Positions 1 to 8,449 of a stretch of DNA of 64,000 nucleotides are shown piece by piece (the stretch's first letter is position 1; each line of letters opens with the position of its first letter). Source of the stretch: Propionibacteriaceae bacterium. Lineage in GTDB: Bacteria > Actinomycetota > Actinomycetes > Propionibacteriales > Propionibacteriaceae. The position numbers were made by a program, and so were the translations under genes. The notes below the pieces were generated by a model. The model searched no databases. It worked only from the letters and a program-made list of their open reading frames with translations, and was not told the origin of the DNA. Location of the stretch: contig JAISCA010000048.1 of the NCBI GenBank assembly GCA_031265875.1, forward strand, positions 62,001 through 126,000, written 5' to 3'.

Positions 1-641
1 AGTTCGGCCACCTTGACCGGACCGATCTTGTCCAGCTTGTCGACGCAACGCAGGACCGCCGTCAGGTCGCTCAGGCCCAAACCGAGATAGAAGCCCTGGG
101 ACAGCTTGCGATTGTTGACCCGGACCTCGACCCGTCCGATCGGCAGCCCGGCCAGGGCTTCCGCCATCACCAGAGGCAGCTCGACCTCGTAGTGGAAAGG
201 CAGGGCGCCCAGGCCCACCACGTCGATGTCAGCTTGAGTGAATTCCCGGAAACGGCCGTCTTGAGGCCGTTCACCGCGCCAGACCTTCTGGATCTGGTAG
301 CGCTTGAAGGGGAAATCCAACTGGCCGGCGTGCTCCAAGACATAGCGGGCGAAGGGCACCGTCAAGTCGAAGTGCAAACCCAACTGACGCTCGTCCAACT
401 CGGCCAGGGAGGCCCGGCCAGCCGGATCGGAGTACTCCTGCAAGCGGCGCAGGACGTAGACCTCCTGCGAGGTCTCACCCTTGCGCAGCAACTCCCCCAG
501 CGGCTCGACCGCCCGGGTCTCGACCGAACTGAAACCATGCAACTCGAAGGTCCGCCGCAGCCGGTCCAACACGCCCTGCTCCAAGAGGCGGCCGGCCGGC
601 AACCACTCGGGGAAACCGGACAAGGCGGCGGGTCGGCTCAT
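1..641 (-). CDS. hisS: Histidyl-tRNA synthetase, N-terminal part (cut by window edge)
   Basis: Class II aminoacyl-tRNA synthetase that charges tRNA(His) with histidine in the cytoplasm. About 213 N-terminal residues lie in the window; the rest runs off the left edge. The reverse-strand translation shows the HisRS start region with GFPEWLP, then RRTFELHGF, the motif 2 region FDLTVPFARYV, and FPFKRYQIQKVWRGERPQDGR followed by FREFTQADIDVVG, the usual HisRS motif 2 loop. The ATG at 641 overlaps the stop of the upstream MBL-fold gene in an ATGA arrangement, so the two are probably translationally coupled. MBL hydrolase followed by hisS is a common actinobacterial order. Identity is secure; only the C-terminus is missing. 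Confidence 0.95.
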   Translation of the reverse strand, partial: MSRPAALSGFPEWLPAGRLLEQGVLDRLRRTFELHGFSSVETRAVEPLGELLRKGETSQEVYVLRRLQEYSDPAGRASLAELDERQLGLHFDLTVPFARYVLEHAGQLDFPFKRYQIQKVWRGERPQDGRFREFTQADIDVVGLGALPFHYEVELPLVMAEALAGLPIGRVEVRVNNRKLSQGFYLGLGLSDLTAVLRCVDKLDKIGPVKVAE

Positions 642-1366
642 GGGCTGTCCTCCAAGAATCGTCTATTCAAATACGGATTGTCGGCGCGCTCAGTCGCCAT
701 GGTGGTGGCGGGACCGTGGCCGGGCCAAACTCCCCAGTCGTCGTCCAGGGCTAAGACGACCTGGCGCAGACTACGCCTCATCTGTTCCATCGATCCGCCG
801 GGCAGATCGGTCCGTCCGATCGACCCGGCGAAGAGGACGTCGCCACTGAAGCAAAGCTTGGTCAGGTGGGACAGGCCGGGCAGCGGCCGGCCGGCCAGGT
901 CGCGCAAGGGCTGGTCCACCTCCCGCAGCAGATACAGCACCGAGCCCGGAGTGTGGCCAGGAGCGGAGACGACCTCGATCGCGCAACCGGCTAGCTCTAA
1001 GACCTGGCCGTGATCGACTGATTCGACCCGGCCGGGGGCCGGCCAGCGGTCCGAACCCAGCAACTGGCGCACCAGGACGGGTTCCAAGCCCAGCCCAGGC
1101 TGAGTCAGCAGGTCGCGGTCCCCGGCCTGGATGAAGACCGGAGCCTGGAAGCGGTCGGCCAACTCGGCCGCGTCCGCCACATGGTCGATATGGCCGTGGC
1201 TGCAGAGCACACCGGCCAAGCTCCAGGAATGACGCTCCAACAGCTCGGAGCAGGCCTCAGCCGCGCCCCAGCCCGGGTCGATGACCAAGGCTGGCCCAGC
1301 TAGCTGGCGGCTCAGGACGTAACAGTTCTCACCCCAAAGTCGGGTCACGATCCGCTCAAGGAACAC
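638..1366 (-). CDS. MBL-fold metal hydrolase (glyoxalase II-like)
   Basis: Predicted cytoplasmic metallo-beta-lactamase-fold hydrolase of the glyoxalase II-like group, whose substrates are usually thioesters such as S-lactoylglutathione analogues; the real substrate is unknown. The metal-binding motif HGHIDHVAD is present near residue 55, with a later HTPGS motif, SGDVLF and a C-terminal PGHGP. I chose the GTG at 1366, which gives VFLERIV and the family's usual distance to NCYVL. A -10-like TAGAGT (1379 to 1374 on the minus strand) ends 7 nt before it. The frame stays open to an ATG at 1399, but that codon would overlap the start of the divergent DUF349 gene. The stop overlaps hisS by 4 bp. 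Confidence 0.88.
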   Translation of the reverse strand: MFLERIVTRLWGENCYVLSRQLAGPALVIDPGWGAAEACSELLERHSWSLAGVLCSHGHIDHVADAAELADRFQAPVFIQAGDRDLLTQPGLGLEPVLVRQLLGSDRWPAPGRVESVDHGQVLELAGCAIEVVSAPGHTPGSVLYLLREVDQPLRDLAGRPLPGLSHLTKLCFSGDVLFAGSIGRTDLPGGSMEQMRRSLRQVVLALDDDWGVWPGHGPATTMATERADNPYLNRRFLEDSP

Positions 1367-1397
1367 AGCAGGCACTCTATCGGGCAAAATAGGGGCC

Positions 1398-2639
1398 ATG
1401 ACTGAGACTGCAAGGCCTGCCGCCTTCGGTCGTGTCGACGCGGACGGGACTGTCTACGTCATCACGCCTGAAGGTGAACGCATGGTCGGACAAATCCCTG
1501 ACAGCACCGCTGAGGAAGCTTTGGCTTTCTTCGAGCGCCGCTTCGAGGCCTTGCGTGTCGAAGCTGACTTGTTAGTGCAGAGAGTCAAAGCGGGGATCGC
1601 CAACCCGCAGGAGTCGCGTCGTTCCTTGAACTCCCTCAAGCGCAATATCTTGTCCGCCAACGCGGTCGGCGACCTGGCCGGCTTGGCCGCCGGCTTGGAC
1701 CAGCAGATCAGGCCCCTCATCGGCCAGGTCGAAAGCCAGATCAATGAGGAGCGGACCCGTCAGACGGAGGAGATCAAGGCCCGCAAAGAGGCCCTGACGG
1801 CGCAGGCCGAGGAGATCGCCGCCAGCGATGACTGGCGCCACGGCATAGCCCGCCTGCAGGAGATAGTGGACGAGTGGAAGGGGCTGCCCCACTTAGCCAG
1901 CGACGACGAGCTGTGGAGCCGCTTCGCCGCCGCCCGCGCCGCCTACAGCCGGCGGCGCAAGAGCCATATGGCTAGTCGGGCCAGCCAGTTCGAGACCGTC
2001 CGGCAGGTCAAGGAAGGGCTCCTGAAAGAGGCTGAGGCGCTGGCCGAGTCGAGCGATTGGCGCGACACCGCTCAGGCCTTCCGCGATCTGATGGACCGCT
2101 GGCGGGCCGCCGGCAGCGCCTCCAAGATCGTCAACGATGAACAGTGGTCCCGTTTCCGGGCCTACCAGGATCGTTTCTTCACTCGCCGGCGTGAGGTCTT
2201 CGCCGCCCACGACGCCGAGAACCAGGCCAATCTGGCGGCCAAGACCAGCCTGCTGGAGGAGGCTGAGGCGGCCATTCTGCCCGTCACCGACCTGGCCGCC
2301 TCCCGCGCCGCCTTCCGCCAATTCGTGGACCAGTTCAACCGCATCGGCCGGGTGCCCTGGGAGGACTCCAAGGTCATCGACGCCCGGGTGCAGGCCTTGG
2401 AAGCCGCCATCGACGAGGTGGCCCGCCGGGAATGGGCCCGGACCGACCCTCAGACCAGGCTGCGCGCCCAAGAGACGGTGTCCCTCTTCAGCGATCAGGT
2501 GGCCAAAGCCGAAGCCGCCCTGGCCAAAGCCGAGGCCAAGGGCGACCAATCCGCCATCGACCAAGCCAAAGCCTCCATCGCGACTTACCAATCCTGGCTC
2601 GACCAAGCCAACCAGACGCTGGATGAGATCACCCGCTGA
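1398..2639 (+). CDS. DUF349 domain-containing protein
   Basis: A 413-residue, highly charged, mostly alpha-helical protein without signal peptide or membrane segment. The N-terminus AFGRVDADGTVYV followed by GERMVGQIP is typical of actinobacterial DUF349 proteins. Repeated blocks of about 75 residues carry the DUF349 pattern: DWRHGIARLQEIVDEWK near residue 145, DWRDTAQAFRDLMDRWR near 220, and a third near 300. The tail is a coiled coil rich in Ala, Lys and Glu. The molecular function is not established; the genus-level neighbourhood with rel and the MBL hydrolase is common in this phylum. The ATG at 1398 matches the family start and leaves only 31 bp to the divergent gene, so two promoters must be packed there. 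Confidence 0.9.
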   Translation: MTETARPAAFGRVDADGTVYVITPEGERMVGQIPDSTAEEALAFFERRFEALRVEADLLVQRVKAGIANPQESRRSLNSLKRNILSANAVGDLAGLAAGLDQQIRPLIGQVESQINEERTRQTEEIKARKEALTAQAEEIAASDDWRHGIARLQEIVDEWKGLPHLASDDELWSRFAAARAAYSRRRKSHMASRASQFETVRQVKEGLLKEAEALAESSDWRDTAQAFRDLMDRWRAAGSASKIVNDEQWSRFRAYQDRFFTRRREVFAAHDAENQANLAAKTSLLEEAEAAILPVTDLAASRAAFRQFVDQFNRIGRVPWEDSKVIDARVQALEAAIDEVARREWARTDPQTRLRAQETVSLFSDQVAKAEAALAKAEAKGDQSAIDQAKASIATYQSWLDQANQTLDEITR

Positions 2640-2692
2640 GGACCTCCGGCCAGGGCCACTGCCGGCCTGGAGCGGACGGTCTCGAGCCGGAG

Positions 2693-2715
2693 GCCGGCTC
2701 AGGCTTTGAGCCGGC
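2693..2715. terminator. Hairpin between convergent DUF349 gene and rel
   Basis: A perfect 9-bp stem (GCCGGCTCA pairing with TGAGCCGGC) with a 5-nt GGCTT loop. It overlaps the last codons and stop of rel and lies about 50 bp past the DUF349 gene stop, so it could end transcription from both sides. There is no T-run, which is usual for GC-rich actinobacteria. A weaker stem (GAGCCG with CGGCTC) overlaps its left arm and could compete. Confidence 0.5.
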
Positions 2716-4996
2716 GCACCTCGGTCACTTCGCGCACCGAGCGCAGCCTTCTGAGAACGTGGTCGAGGAACTTGGGATCGGGGATCTCGAAACTGAGTTG
2801 AGCCCTCAGGGTGCGGCTACGGTCGGTCTTGACCGTGGCCGAGACGATCGAGACCCGGTCTTCGGCCAACGAGGTCGTGATGTCGGCCAGCATCCCGGTC
2901 CGGTCCAAGCCCTCGATCTGAACGCTGACCAGGAAATTGTTCTGGACCCGCTGATCCCAAGCCACCGGAACGATCCGCTCCGGCGTGGCCAAGAGGCCGG
3001 CGACGTTACGGCAGCTGCGCCGATGGACTGAGATGCCTTGGCTGTGGGTGACGAAGCCGATGATGTCGTCGCCCGGCACCGGCGTGCAGCAGCGGGCCAG
3101 TTTGACCCACATGTTGGTGTCGCCCTCGACCTTGATGCCCGGGTTGGAAGAGTTGGTCCGAGGCGACCGGACGGTGAAGACCGGCCGGTCTTCCAGGCTC
3201 TCCTCGGCCGCCTCCTCCGGGCCGCCCTCGACCGCGATCAGACGCTCCACGACGTGCTGGGCCCCGATCTTACCCTCGCCCAGGGCGGCGTAGAGGGAGG
3301 AGACGTCGTTGATGTCGAGGTCCTCGGCCACCGCCGTCAGATAGGGCAAGGTGAGCAGACGCTGCAAGGGCAGCCCGGAGCGGCGCAATTGCTTGGCCAG
3401 GGCCTCCTTGCCCTGCTCGATGTGCTCGTCCCGGCGCTCGCGACGGAAGAACTGACTGATCTTCTGCTTGGCCCTAGGCGACTTGACGAATTCGAGCCAG
3501 TCCCGCGACGGGCCGGCGTCCGGAGCCCGGCTGGTCAGGATCTCGCAGACGTCGCAATCCTCTAGCTTGCTGTCGAGCCGGACCAGTTTGCCGTTGACCC
3601 GGGCTCCGATGCAATGGTGGCCGACCTCGGTGTGGACGGCGTAAGCGAAGTCGACCGGAGTGGAGCCGACCGGCAGGAAGATCAACTCGCTCTTGGGCGT
3701 GAAGGCCATCACCTCCTTGCCCTTGAGATCGAAGATCAAGGAGTCCAAGAAGACCTCGGGGTCGGCCTCCTCGCTCTGCCACTGGGACAGCCGCCGGACC
3801 CAGGACAGATCCATCGGGTCGAGCCGGCTGGAACGGGTCGTGCCCTTCGTCTCCTGCTTGTACTTCCAGTGCGCCGCCACGCCGTATTCGGCGTTACGGT
3901 GCATCTCCTGAGTCCTGATCTGGAACTCGACCGGTTTGCCCTGGGGACCCACCACGGTGGTGTGGATCGACTCGTAGGTCGAGAACTTGGGGTTGGCGAT
4001 GTAGTCCTTGACCCGGCCCGGCACCGGCACCCAGGTCTCATGGATGGCGCCCATGGCGACATAGCAGTCGTCGTTGCTGTCGACCAGGACACGCACTCCG
4101 AGCAGGTCGTAGATGTCGGTGAAGTCGCGCCCCCGCACCATCATCTTCTGGTAGATCGAGTAATAGTGCTTGGGCCGGCCGTAGACGATGGCCTCGATGC
4201 CGCGCTGTTTGAGCGCCTCGGTGGCGATCTGGGTGACCTGGCTGAGGATGCGGGCGCGGGCCGGCTGCTCGGCCGCCACCTGTTGCACCAGTTGGTCGTA
4301 CAACTTGGGCTGCATGGTGGCGAAGGCCAGATCCTCTAGCTCCCACTTGATCGTGTTCATGCCCAGACGGTGGGCCAGGGGGGCGTAAATCTCCAAGGTC
4401 TCCTGCGAGATCCGGTTCTGCTTGTCCGGCCTGAGGGCGCCGATGGTGCGCATATTGTGCAGCCGGTCGGCCAACTTGATGACGACGACGCGGAAATCTT
4501 GCACCATGGCCTGGATCAACTTGCGGATGGTCTCGGCTTTGGCCACCTGGCCGTGGGTCTCACGATCCAGCTTGGTCACACCGTCGACCAATTTGGCCAC
4601 CTCAGGGCCGAAGTCGCCGGCCAACTGGGCCAAGGTGTAAGCAGTGTCCTCGACCGTGTCATGGAGCAGGGCCGCCACCAGGGTGGTCGCGGTCATGCCC
4701 AGTTCGGCCGCGATGGTGGCGACGGCCAGGGGGTGGGTGATGTAGGGGTCGCCGGACTTCCGGGCCTGGCCCCGGTGATAGAAGTCGGCCACCTGGAAGG
4801 CCCGCTCCAGCAGGGTCAGATCGGTCTCGGGATGGCTCTGCCGCACGACCGCGAAGAGAGGTTGCAGAACGGCGTCGTAAGTCGTCGTGACCTTGGGGGC
4901 GGTCAGACGGGCCAGCCGTTGGGACAGCTTCAACTTGGGCGGTTCCGACTGGGCGGGCAGCCCGGTGGTCGTGCTGTCGACGGTCTCAGTCGCCAT
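2699..4996 (-). CDS. rel: Bifunctional (p)ppGpp synthetase/hydrolase Rel
   Basis: Makes and degrades the stringent-response alarmone (p)ppGpp on ribosomes. At 765 residues it has the full long-RSH layout. The N-terminal HD hydrolase domain carries HDTVEDT and RLHNMRT (about 110-190). The synthetase domain carries DIYDLLGVRV and YESIHTTV (about 290-370). Its RVKD sits at the RXKD motif position typical of bifunctional Rel rather than the EXDD of RelA. A TGS domain follows (MAFTPKSELIFLPVGSTPVDFAYA), then a zinc-finger region (ARCCTPVPGDDIIGFVTHSQG) and a C-terminal ACT domain (IEGLDRTGMLADITT). The ATG at 4996 has a GGGAGG ribosome site 6 nt upstream. It is preceded by a 79-bp element shared with the YbaK-type gene. 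Confidence 0.97.
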   Translation of the reverse strand: MATETVDSTTTGLPAQSEPPKLKLSQRLARLTAPKVTTTYDAVLQPLFAVVRQSHPETDLTLLERAFQVADFYHRGQARKSGDPYITHPLAVATIAAELGMTATTLVAALLHDTVEDTAYTLAQLAGDFGPEVAKLVDGVTKLDRETHGQVAKAETIRKLIQAMVQDFRVVVIKLADRLHNMRTIGALRPDKQNRISQETLEIYAPLAHRLGMNTIKWELEDLAFATMQPKLYDQLVQQVAAEQPARARILSQVTQIATEALKQRGIEAIVYGRPKHYYSIYQKMMVRGRDFTDIYDLLGVRVLVDSNDDCYVAMGAIHETWVPVPGRVKDYIANPKFSTYESIHTTVVGPQGKPVEFQIRTQEMHRNAEYGVAAHWKYKQETKGTTRSSRLDPMDLSWVRRLSQWQSEEADPEVFLDSLIFDLKGKEVMAFTPKSELIFLPVGSTPVDFAYAVHTEVGHHCIGARVNGKLVRLDSKLEDCDVCEILTSRAPDAGPSRDWLEFVKSPRAKQKISQFFRRERRDEHIEQGKEALAKQLRRSGLPLQRLLTLPYLTAVAEDLDINDVSSLYAALGEGKIGAQHVVERLIAVEGGPEEAAEESLEDRPVFTVRSPRTNSSNPGIKVEGDTNMWVKLARCCTPVPGDDIIGFVTHSQGISVHRRSCRNVAGLLATPERIVPVAWDQRVQNNFLVSVQIEGLDRTGMLADITTSLAEDRVSIVSATVKTDRSRTLRAQLSFEIPDPKFLDHVLRRLRSVREVTEVRRLKA

Positions 4997-5028
4997 CTCA
5001 GCCTCCCGCCTGCGCCGCTGTGACGACT

Positions 5029-5034
5029 ATCCTA
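5029..5034 (-). promoter_or_regulatory. Putative rel -10 box
   Basis: TAGGAT on the minus strand, 32 bp before the rel ATG, at the downstream edge of the shared 79-bp element. No good TTGACA-like -35 lies at 17 bp. The nearest candidate, TTGAGA, is 14 bp upstream, and the same 14-bp spacing to TATCCT is seen in the second copy of the element. Confidence 0.4.
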
Positions 5035-5111
5035 TCGACTCTGGCGAGTCTCAAGACTTCAATCGGCTCACTCACAAGCGTGAACGCTCGACGTTCGCCT
5101 CAATCGTGTCT
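5033..5111 (-). promoter_or_regulatory. Duplicated 79-bp intergenic element, copy A (before rel)
   Basis: Read toward rel, these 79 bp align without gaps to 24868-24946 before the YbaK-type gene, at roughly 85 percent identity, with the first 27 bp identical. The element contains a 16-bp dyad (5075-5090, arms CGAGCGT and ACGCTTG around TC), a conserved GTGAGTGAGC block, then TTGAGACTC and GTCGATA running into the -10-like box. Distance from the element to the start codon is 36 bp here. It occupies about half of the secF-rel gap (4997-5136). Whether it acts as operator, promoter or RNA leader cannot be told from sequence alone. Confidence 0.7.
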
Positions 5112-5136
5112 GACCGCCCCGGCGACCTCAGGCCGG

Positions 5137-6360
5137 TCAGCGGGGACGCTTGCGTTCGGCCCGCGACTGGCGCTTGGGTTGCCGCCGCTCGGCGGTCGCA
5201 GCGGTCGCGACAGCGGCGGCGGGACGGCTGGCCGGCGCCGCGGCCGTCTGATCGTCTGAGTCGTCTGAGTCGTCTGAATCATCGGCATCGGTCGGTTCGA
5301 GTTGGCCTTGGACGACCTCGACCTGCTGCCAAGCCTCGGTCCGCTTGGCCTGACGGGCGCGGCGGCGTTCGACCCGCTCGGTCTGCTCCTTGACGGCCGG
5401 CTCCCGTTCCTTCAGCTGGGCCAGCAGGGGCGTGCCGATGAAGATGGAAGAGTAGGCGCCCACGATCATGCCCACGAAGAGGGCTAGGCCGATGTCCTCC
5501 AAGGGTCCAGAACCGAGCACGAAAGCGCCGGCGAAGAGGATGGCGGCCACCGGTAGGACACCGATCACGGTGGTGTTGATGGAGCGCACCAGGCACTGGT
5601 TGACGGCTAGGTTGGCGGCCTCGGAATAAGTCATCCGGGTCTGTTCCAGCACGGCCGCGTTCTCTCGCACCTTGTCGAACACCACCACCGTGTCGTATAA
5701 GGAATACCCCAGGATGGTCAGCACGCCGGTCAGGGTGGCCGGTGTGACCGAGAAGCCGACCAGGGCGTAGACCCCGACGGTGATGGTCAAGTCATGGACC
5801 AGACAGACGATGGCCGAGATGGCCATCTTGCCGTTGCGGAAATAGGCCCAGATCAAGATTGAGACGGCCAATAAGAAGATGACTAGGGCGATGCCGGCCT
5901 GGCGGGTGATCTGCTGGCCCCAAGAGGCGCCGATCTGCTGATAGGCCACCGCTTCGGAGTCGACGCCGGCGGCCTGGGCCAGAGCCGAGCGCAGCTTGAT
6001 CTGTTCTTCCAGATCGAGCGAGCGGGTCTGAACCTGGATCCGGTCCAAACCGATACTGGTGACGCTGGTGGCGTTGAGATCGGGCACCCCCGAAGTCAGA
6101 ACGGTCTGGCGATAAGACTCGACCATGTCGGCGTCGGCGTTGGCCACCGTGACTTGGAAGCTGGAACCACCTCTGAACTCGATGCCCAGCTCGAGACCAC
6201 GCAAGGTCAGGCTCAAGATCGAGATCAGCAGCAGAACCGCCGAGAGGACGTACCAAACGCGGCGTCGGCCGACGAACTCGTACGACACCTCGCCGGTCCA
6301 GAGCCGGTGGGCGAAGCTGGCCTTCTTCTTAGGCGGGAGGCCGGCCTGGATGGCGCTCAT
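5137..6360 (-). CDS. secF: Protein translocase subunit SecF
   Basis: Inner-membrane partner of SecD; the SecDF pair uses the proton gradient to help the SecYEG channel complete protein export. It is 407 residues long with six predicted membrane segments. The first follows FVGRRRVWYVLS; then comes the periplasm-side motif GIEFRGGSSFQV, and the conserved block FSVTPATLTGVLTILGYSLYDTVVVFDKVREN in the second half. The C-terminal tail of about 90 residues is charged and low complexity, with a DDSDDSDDSDD run followed by an Ala/Pro stretch and a basic end. The ATG overlaps the secD stop by 4 bp (ATGA). An apt gene, often found between secF and rel in this phylum, is absent. Confidence 0.96.
   Translation of the reverse strand: MSAIQAGLPPKKKASFAHRLWTGEVSYEFVGRRRVWYVLSAVLLLISILSLTLRGLELGIEFRGGSSFQVTVANADADMVESYRQTVLTSGVPDLNATSVTSIGLDRIQVQTRSLDLEEQIKLRSALAQAAGVDSEAVAYQQIGASWGQQITRQAGIALVIFLLAVSILIWAYFRNGKMAISAIVCLVHDLTITVGVYALVGFSVTPATLTGVLTILGYSLYDTVVVFDKVRENAAVLEQTRMTYSEAANLAVNQCLVRSINTTVIGVLPVAAILFAGAFVLGSGPLEDIGLALFVGMIVGAYSSIFIGTPLLAQLKEREPAVKEQTERVERRRARQAKRTEAWQQVEVVQGQLEPTDADDSDDSDDSDDQTAAAPASRPAAAVATAATAERRQPKRQSRAERKRPR
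5251..5277. repeat. Three 9-bp tandem repeats inside secF tail
   Basis: Three copies of the 9-mer RTCGTCTGA lie in frame in the secF 3' end and encode the Asp/Ser run of the cytoplasmic tail. Because the unit is a multiple of three, copy-number change would lengthen or shorten the acidic tail without a frameshift. Confidence 0.75.
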
Positions 6361-7988
6361 GCCTGCTCCTTCCCCGTCGTCGGCAGTCGTCGCGGCCGGG
6401 GCCGGCGAGTCGGGCTGACGCCCAAGTGATCGGCCTCCAGGCCAGAGCCCTTCTTGCCCTGGCCGAAGTAATCCGTGCGCACCAGCAAGGAGACCAGCGG
6501 TTTAGTGAAGAAGAAGATGATCAATAGGTCGACGATCGTGGTCAGACCGAGCGTGAAGGCGAAGCCCTTGACCGCCCCGATGGCCAAAATGAACAAGATG
6601 ATGGCCGACAGCAGGGAGACCGTGTCAGCCACGATGATGGTGCGCCGGGCCTTCTGCCAGCCGGTCTCGACCGCCGACCGGATGCTCCGCCCTTCGCGGG
6701 CGTCGTCGCGCACCCGTTCGAAGAAGATGACGAAGGAGTCGGCTGTGATGCCGATGGCGACGATCACACCGGCCAGGCCGGGCAAGCTGAGGGCCAAGCC
6801 GACCGACTCGCCCAAGAGCACGATCAAGAGGTAGGTCGTGGCCATGGCCACAGCCAAGGAGGCCACCACCACGACGCCCAGGCCACGGTAATAGAGGAAG
6901 CTGTAGAGGATGACCAAGAGCAAACCTATGCCACCGGCGATCAGACCGGCTTGGAGCTGGTCGGCCCCCAAGGTGGCGGAGACGGTGTCGACGTTGGACA
7001 GCTCGAAGGCCAAGGGCAAGGCGCCGTACTTCAAGACATTGGCCAGGTTGGTGGCGGTGGTCTGATTGAAGGAACCGGTGATCTCAGCCGAGCCGTCCGG
7101 GATGCGGGCGGAGACGCTGGGGGCGGAGATGACGTCGGAGTCCAAGACGATGGCGAACTGATTCATCGGCGAGCTCTGGAGGGCGAGATCGGCCGTGGCG
7201 TCGGCGAACAGCGTGCCGCCCAGACTGCTGAAGCTCAGTTGGACGGCCCAGGTCAAAGAGTCGCGCATGCCGGCTTGGGCCTGGTCCACCAGGTCGCCTT
7301 CGATCAAACGAGGACCGAGCAAGTACTTGACTTGGTATCCGCCTGACGCCACGTCGGCCCTCAGACAAGCGAAGAGGGGCTGGTCCCAGACGTCGGGCAC
7401 ATTGTCGCCACACTGGAAGTTAGAAAAATCTGAATTGTCCTGATCCGATGGCGTCCAAGCCAACTGCTCGGTCAGCAGGGTCTGGCGGGCGGCCACGTCT
7501 TCGGGCGCCGGCAGAGTCGTGGTCGGCTCGCTCGGACGGTTGGAGAAGTCGGCTGGCACGGAGGGCAGAGCGACGGCTTGGCCGGCCGGCGGATCGGCGG
7601 CGGCCTGCTGGACGGCGTAGACCTTGCGGAAGGCCAACTGGGCCGTCTGACCGACCATCTCGACCAATTCGTCCTGCTGCACGTTGGGGGCCGAGACCTG
7701 GATCTGGTTCGAGCCCGAGGTCGTGATCTCAGCCTCGCCCACGCCCAGACCGTCGACCCGTTGCTGGATGATGGTGCGGGCCTGCTCCAGACTGGCTGAA
7801 TCGACCGAGCCAGAACCAGACACGTTGGAGGCGGTCAGAATGATGGTGCTGCCTCCCCTCAGATCGAGGCCCAGCTTGGGCGTCCAAGTGCCCGATAAGA
7901 CCATGATGAGGGCGAGCAGGGCGATGACTGAGAAGAAGCCGATCAGCGGCACCCCAGGGTGCCGACGGCGAGGCGTCGGTGTGGCCAC
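6357..7988 (-). CDS. secD: Protein translocase subunit SecD
   Basis: Partner of SecF in proton-driven protein export. At 543 residues it has an N-terminal membrane segment (VPLIGFFSVIALLALIMVLSG), then the signature GLDLRGGSTIIL, a large extracytoplasmic domain of about 270 residues, and five C-terminal membrane segments beginning near GLIAGGIGLLLVILYSFLYYR. The conserved ALSLPGLAGVIVAIGITADS and FFERVRDDAREG motifs are present. The start is GTG at 7988. The stop overlaps secF in ATGA form, and yajC ends 20 bp upstream, so yajC, secD and secF form one unit. The extracytoplasmic domain contains an unusual Pro/Thr-rich insert near residues 150-170. Confidence 0.96.
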   Translation of the reverse strand: MATPTPRRRHPGVPLIGFFSVIALLALIMVLSGTWTPKLGLDLRGGSTIILTASNVSGSGSVDSASLEQARTIIQQRVDGLGVGEAEITTSGSNQIQVSAPNVQQDELVEMVGQTAQLAFRKVYAVQQAAADPPAGQAVALPSVPADFSNRPSEPTTTLPAPEDVAARQTLLTEQLAWTPSDQDNSDFSNFQCGDNVPDVWDQPLFACLRADVASGGYQVKYLLGPRLIEGDLVDQAQAGMRDSLTWAVQLSFSSLGGTLFADATADLALQSSPMNQFAIVLDSDVISAPSVSARIPDGSAEITGSFNQTTATNLANVLKYGALPLAFELSNVDTVSATLGADQLQAGLIAGGIGLLLVILYSFLYYRGLGVVVVASLAVAMATTYLLIVLLGESVGLALSLPGLAGVIVAIGITADSFVIFFERVRDDAREGRSIRSAVETGWQKARRTIIVADTVSLLSAIILFILAIGAVKGFAFTLGLTTIVDLLIIFFFTKPLVSLLVRTDYFGQGKKGSGLEADHLGVSPTRRPRPRRLPTTGKEQA

Positions 7989-8008
7989 GACGATCTATTC
8001 CCTAATTA

Positions 8009-8449
8009 CTAAGCTTGCTCAGGTTCAGTCGGGCTGTCCGGAGCGGTCGGTTGAGGGTCGCTCGGGACTTCGGGATCAGTCGGCTCGGCGGCGTCCGAGT
8101 CCAGCACCGGCCAGTCCTCCAGCTCCGAGGCCTCGACCGTGGCCGGGGCGTCCAGATCGGCGCTGTCGGCGTACTCGAAGTCTTCCTCCTCGCCTTGGAC
8201 CGTCTTGACGATGGCCCGACGCACCACCGTCAGGTCCACTCCAGGCGAGATCTCGATGATGGCCTGGCGGTCGCCCAGGTGGCGAATGGTGCCATAGACA
8301 CCCGAGTTCAGCATCACCCGATCCCCCACCGACAGTGAGTCCAGCAGGTTCTGCTGAGCTTGCTGCTGGCGCTTGGCCGGTCGGATCATCATGAAATAGA
8401 GGCCCACTATGAGCGCGCCAACCAGCAGCAGTGTTCCCCAGCCTTGCAT
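8009..8449 (-). CDS. yajC: Preprotein translocase subunit YajC
   Basis: Small accessory membrane protein of the SecDF complex. At 146 residues, it has one N-terminal membrane helix (GTLLLVGALIVGLYFMMIRP), then the family core QQQAQQNLLDSLSVGDRVM and SGVYGTIRHLGD. The last 60 residues are an acidic, Pro/Ser/Thr-rich tail typical of actinobacterial versions. The ATG at 8449 has a strong GGAGGT site about 6 nt upstream. It is the first gene of the yajC-secD-secF unit. A gap of 187 bp separates it from ruvB and holds the ruvB terminator and presumably the yajC promoter. Confidence 0.93.
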   Translation of the reverse strand: MQGWGTLLLVGALIVGLYFMMIRPAKRQQQAQQNLLDSLSVGDRVMLNSGVYGTIRHLGDRQAIIEISPGVDLTVVRRAIVKTVQGEEEDFEYADSADLDAPATVEASELEDWPVLDSDAAEPTDPEVPSDPQPTAPDSPTEPEQA

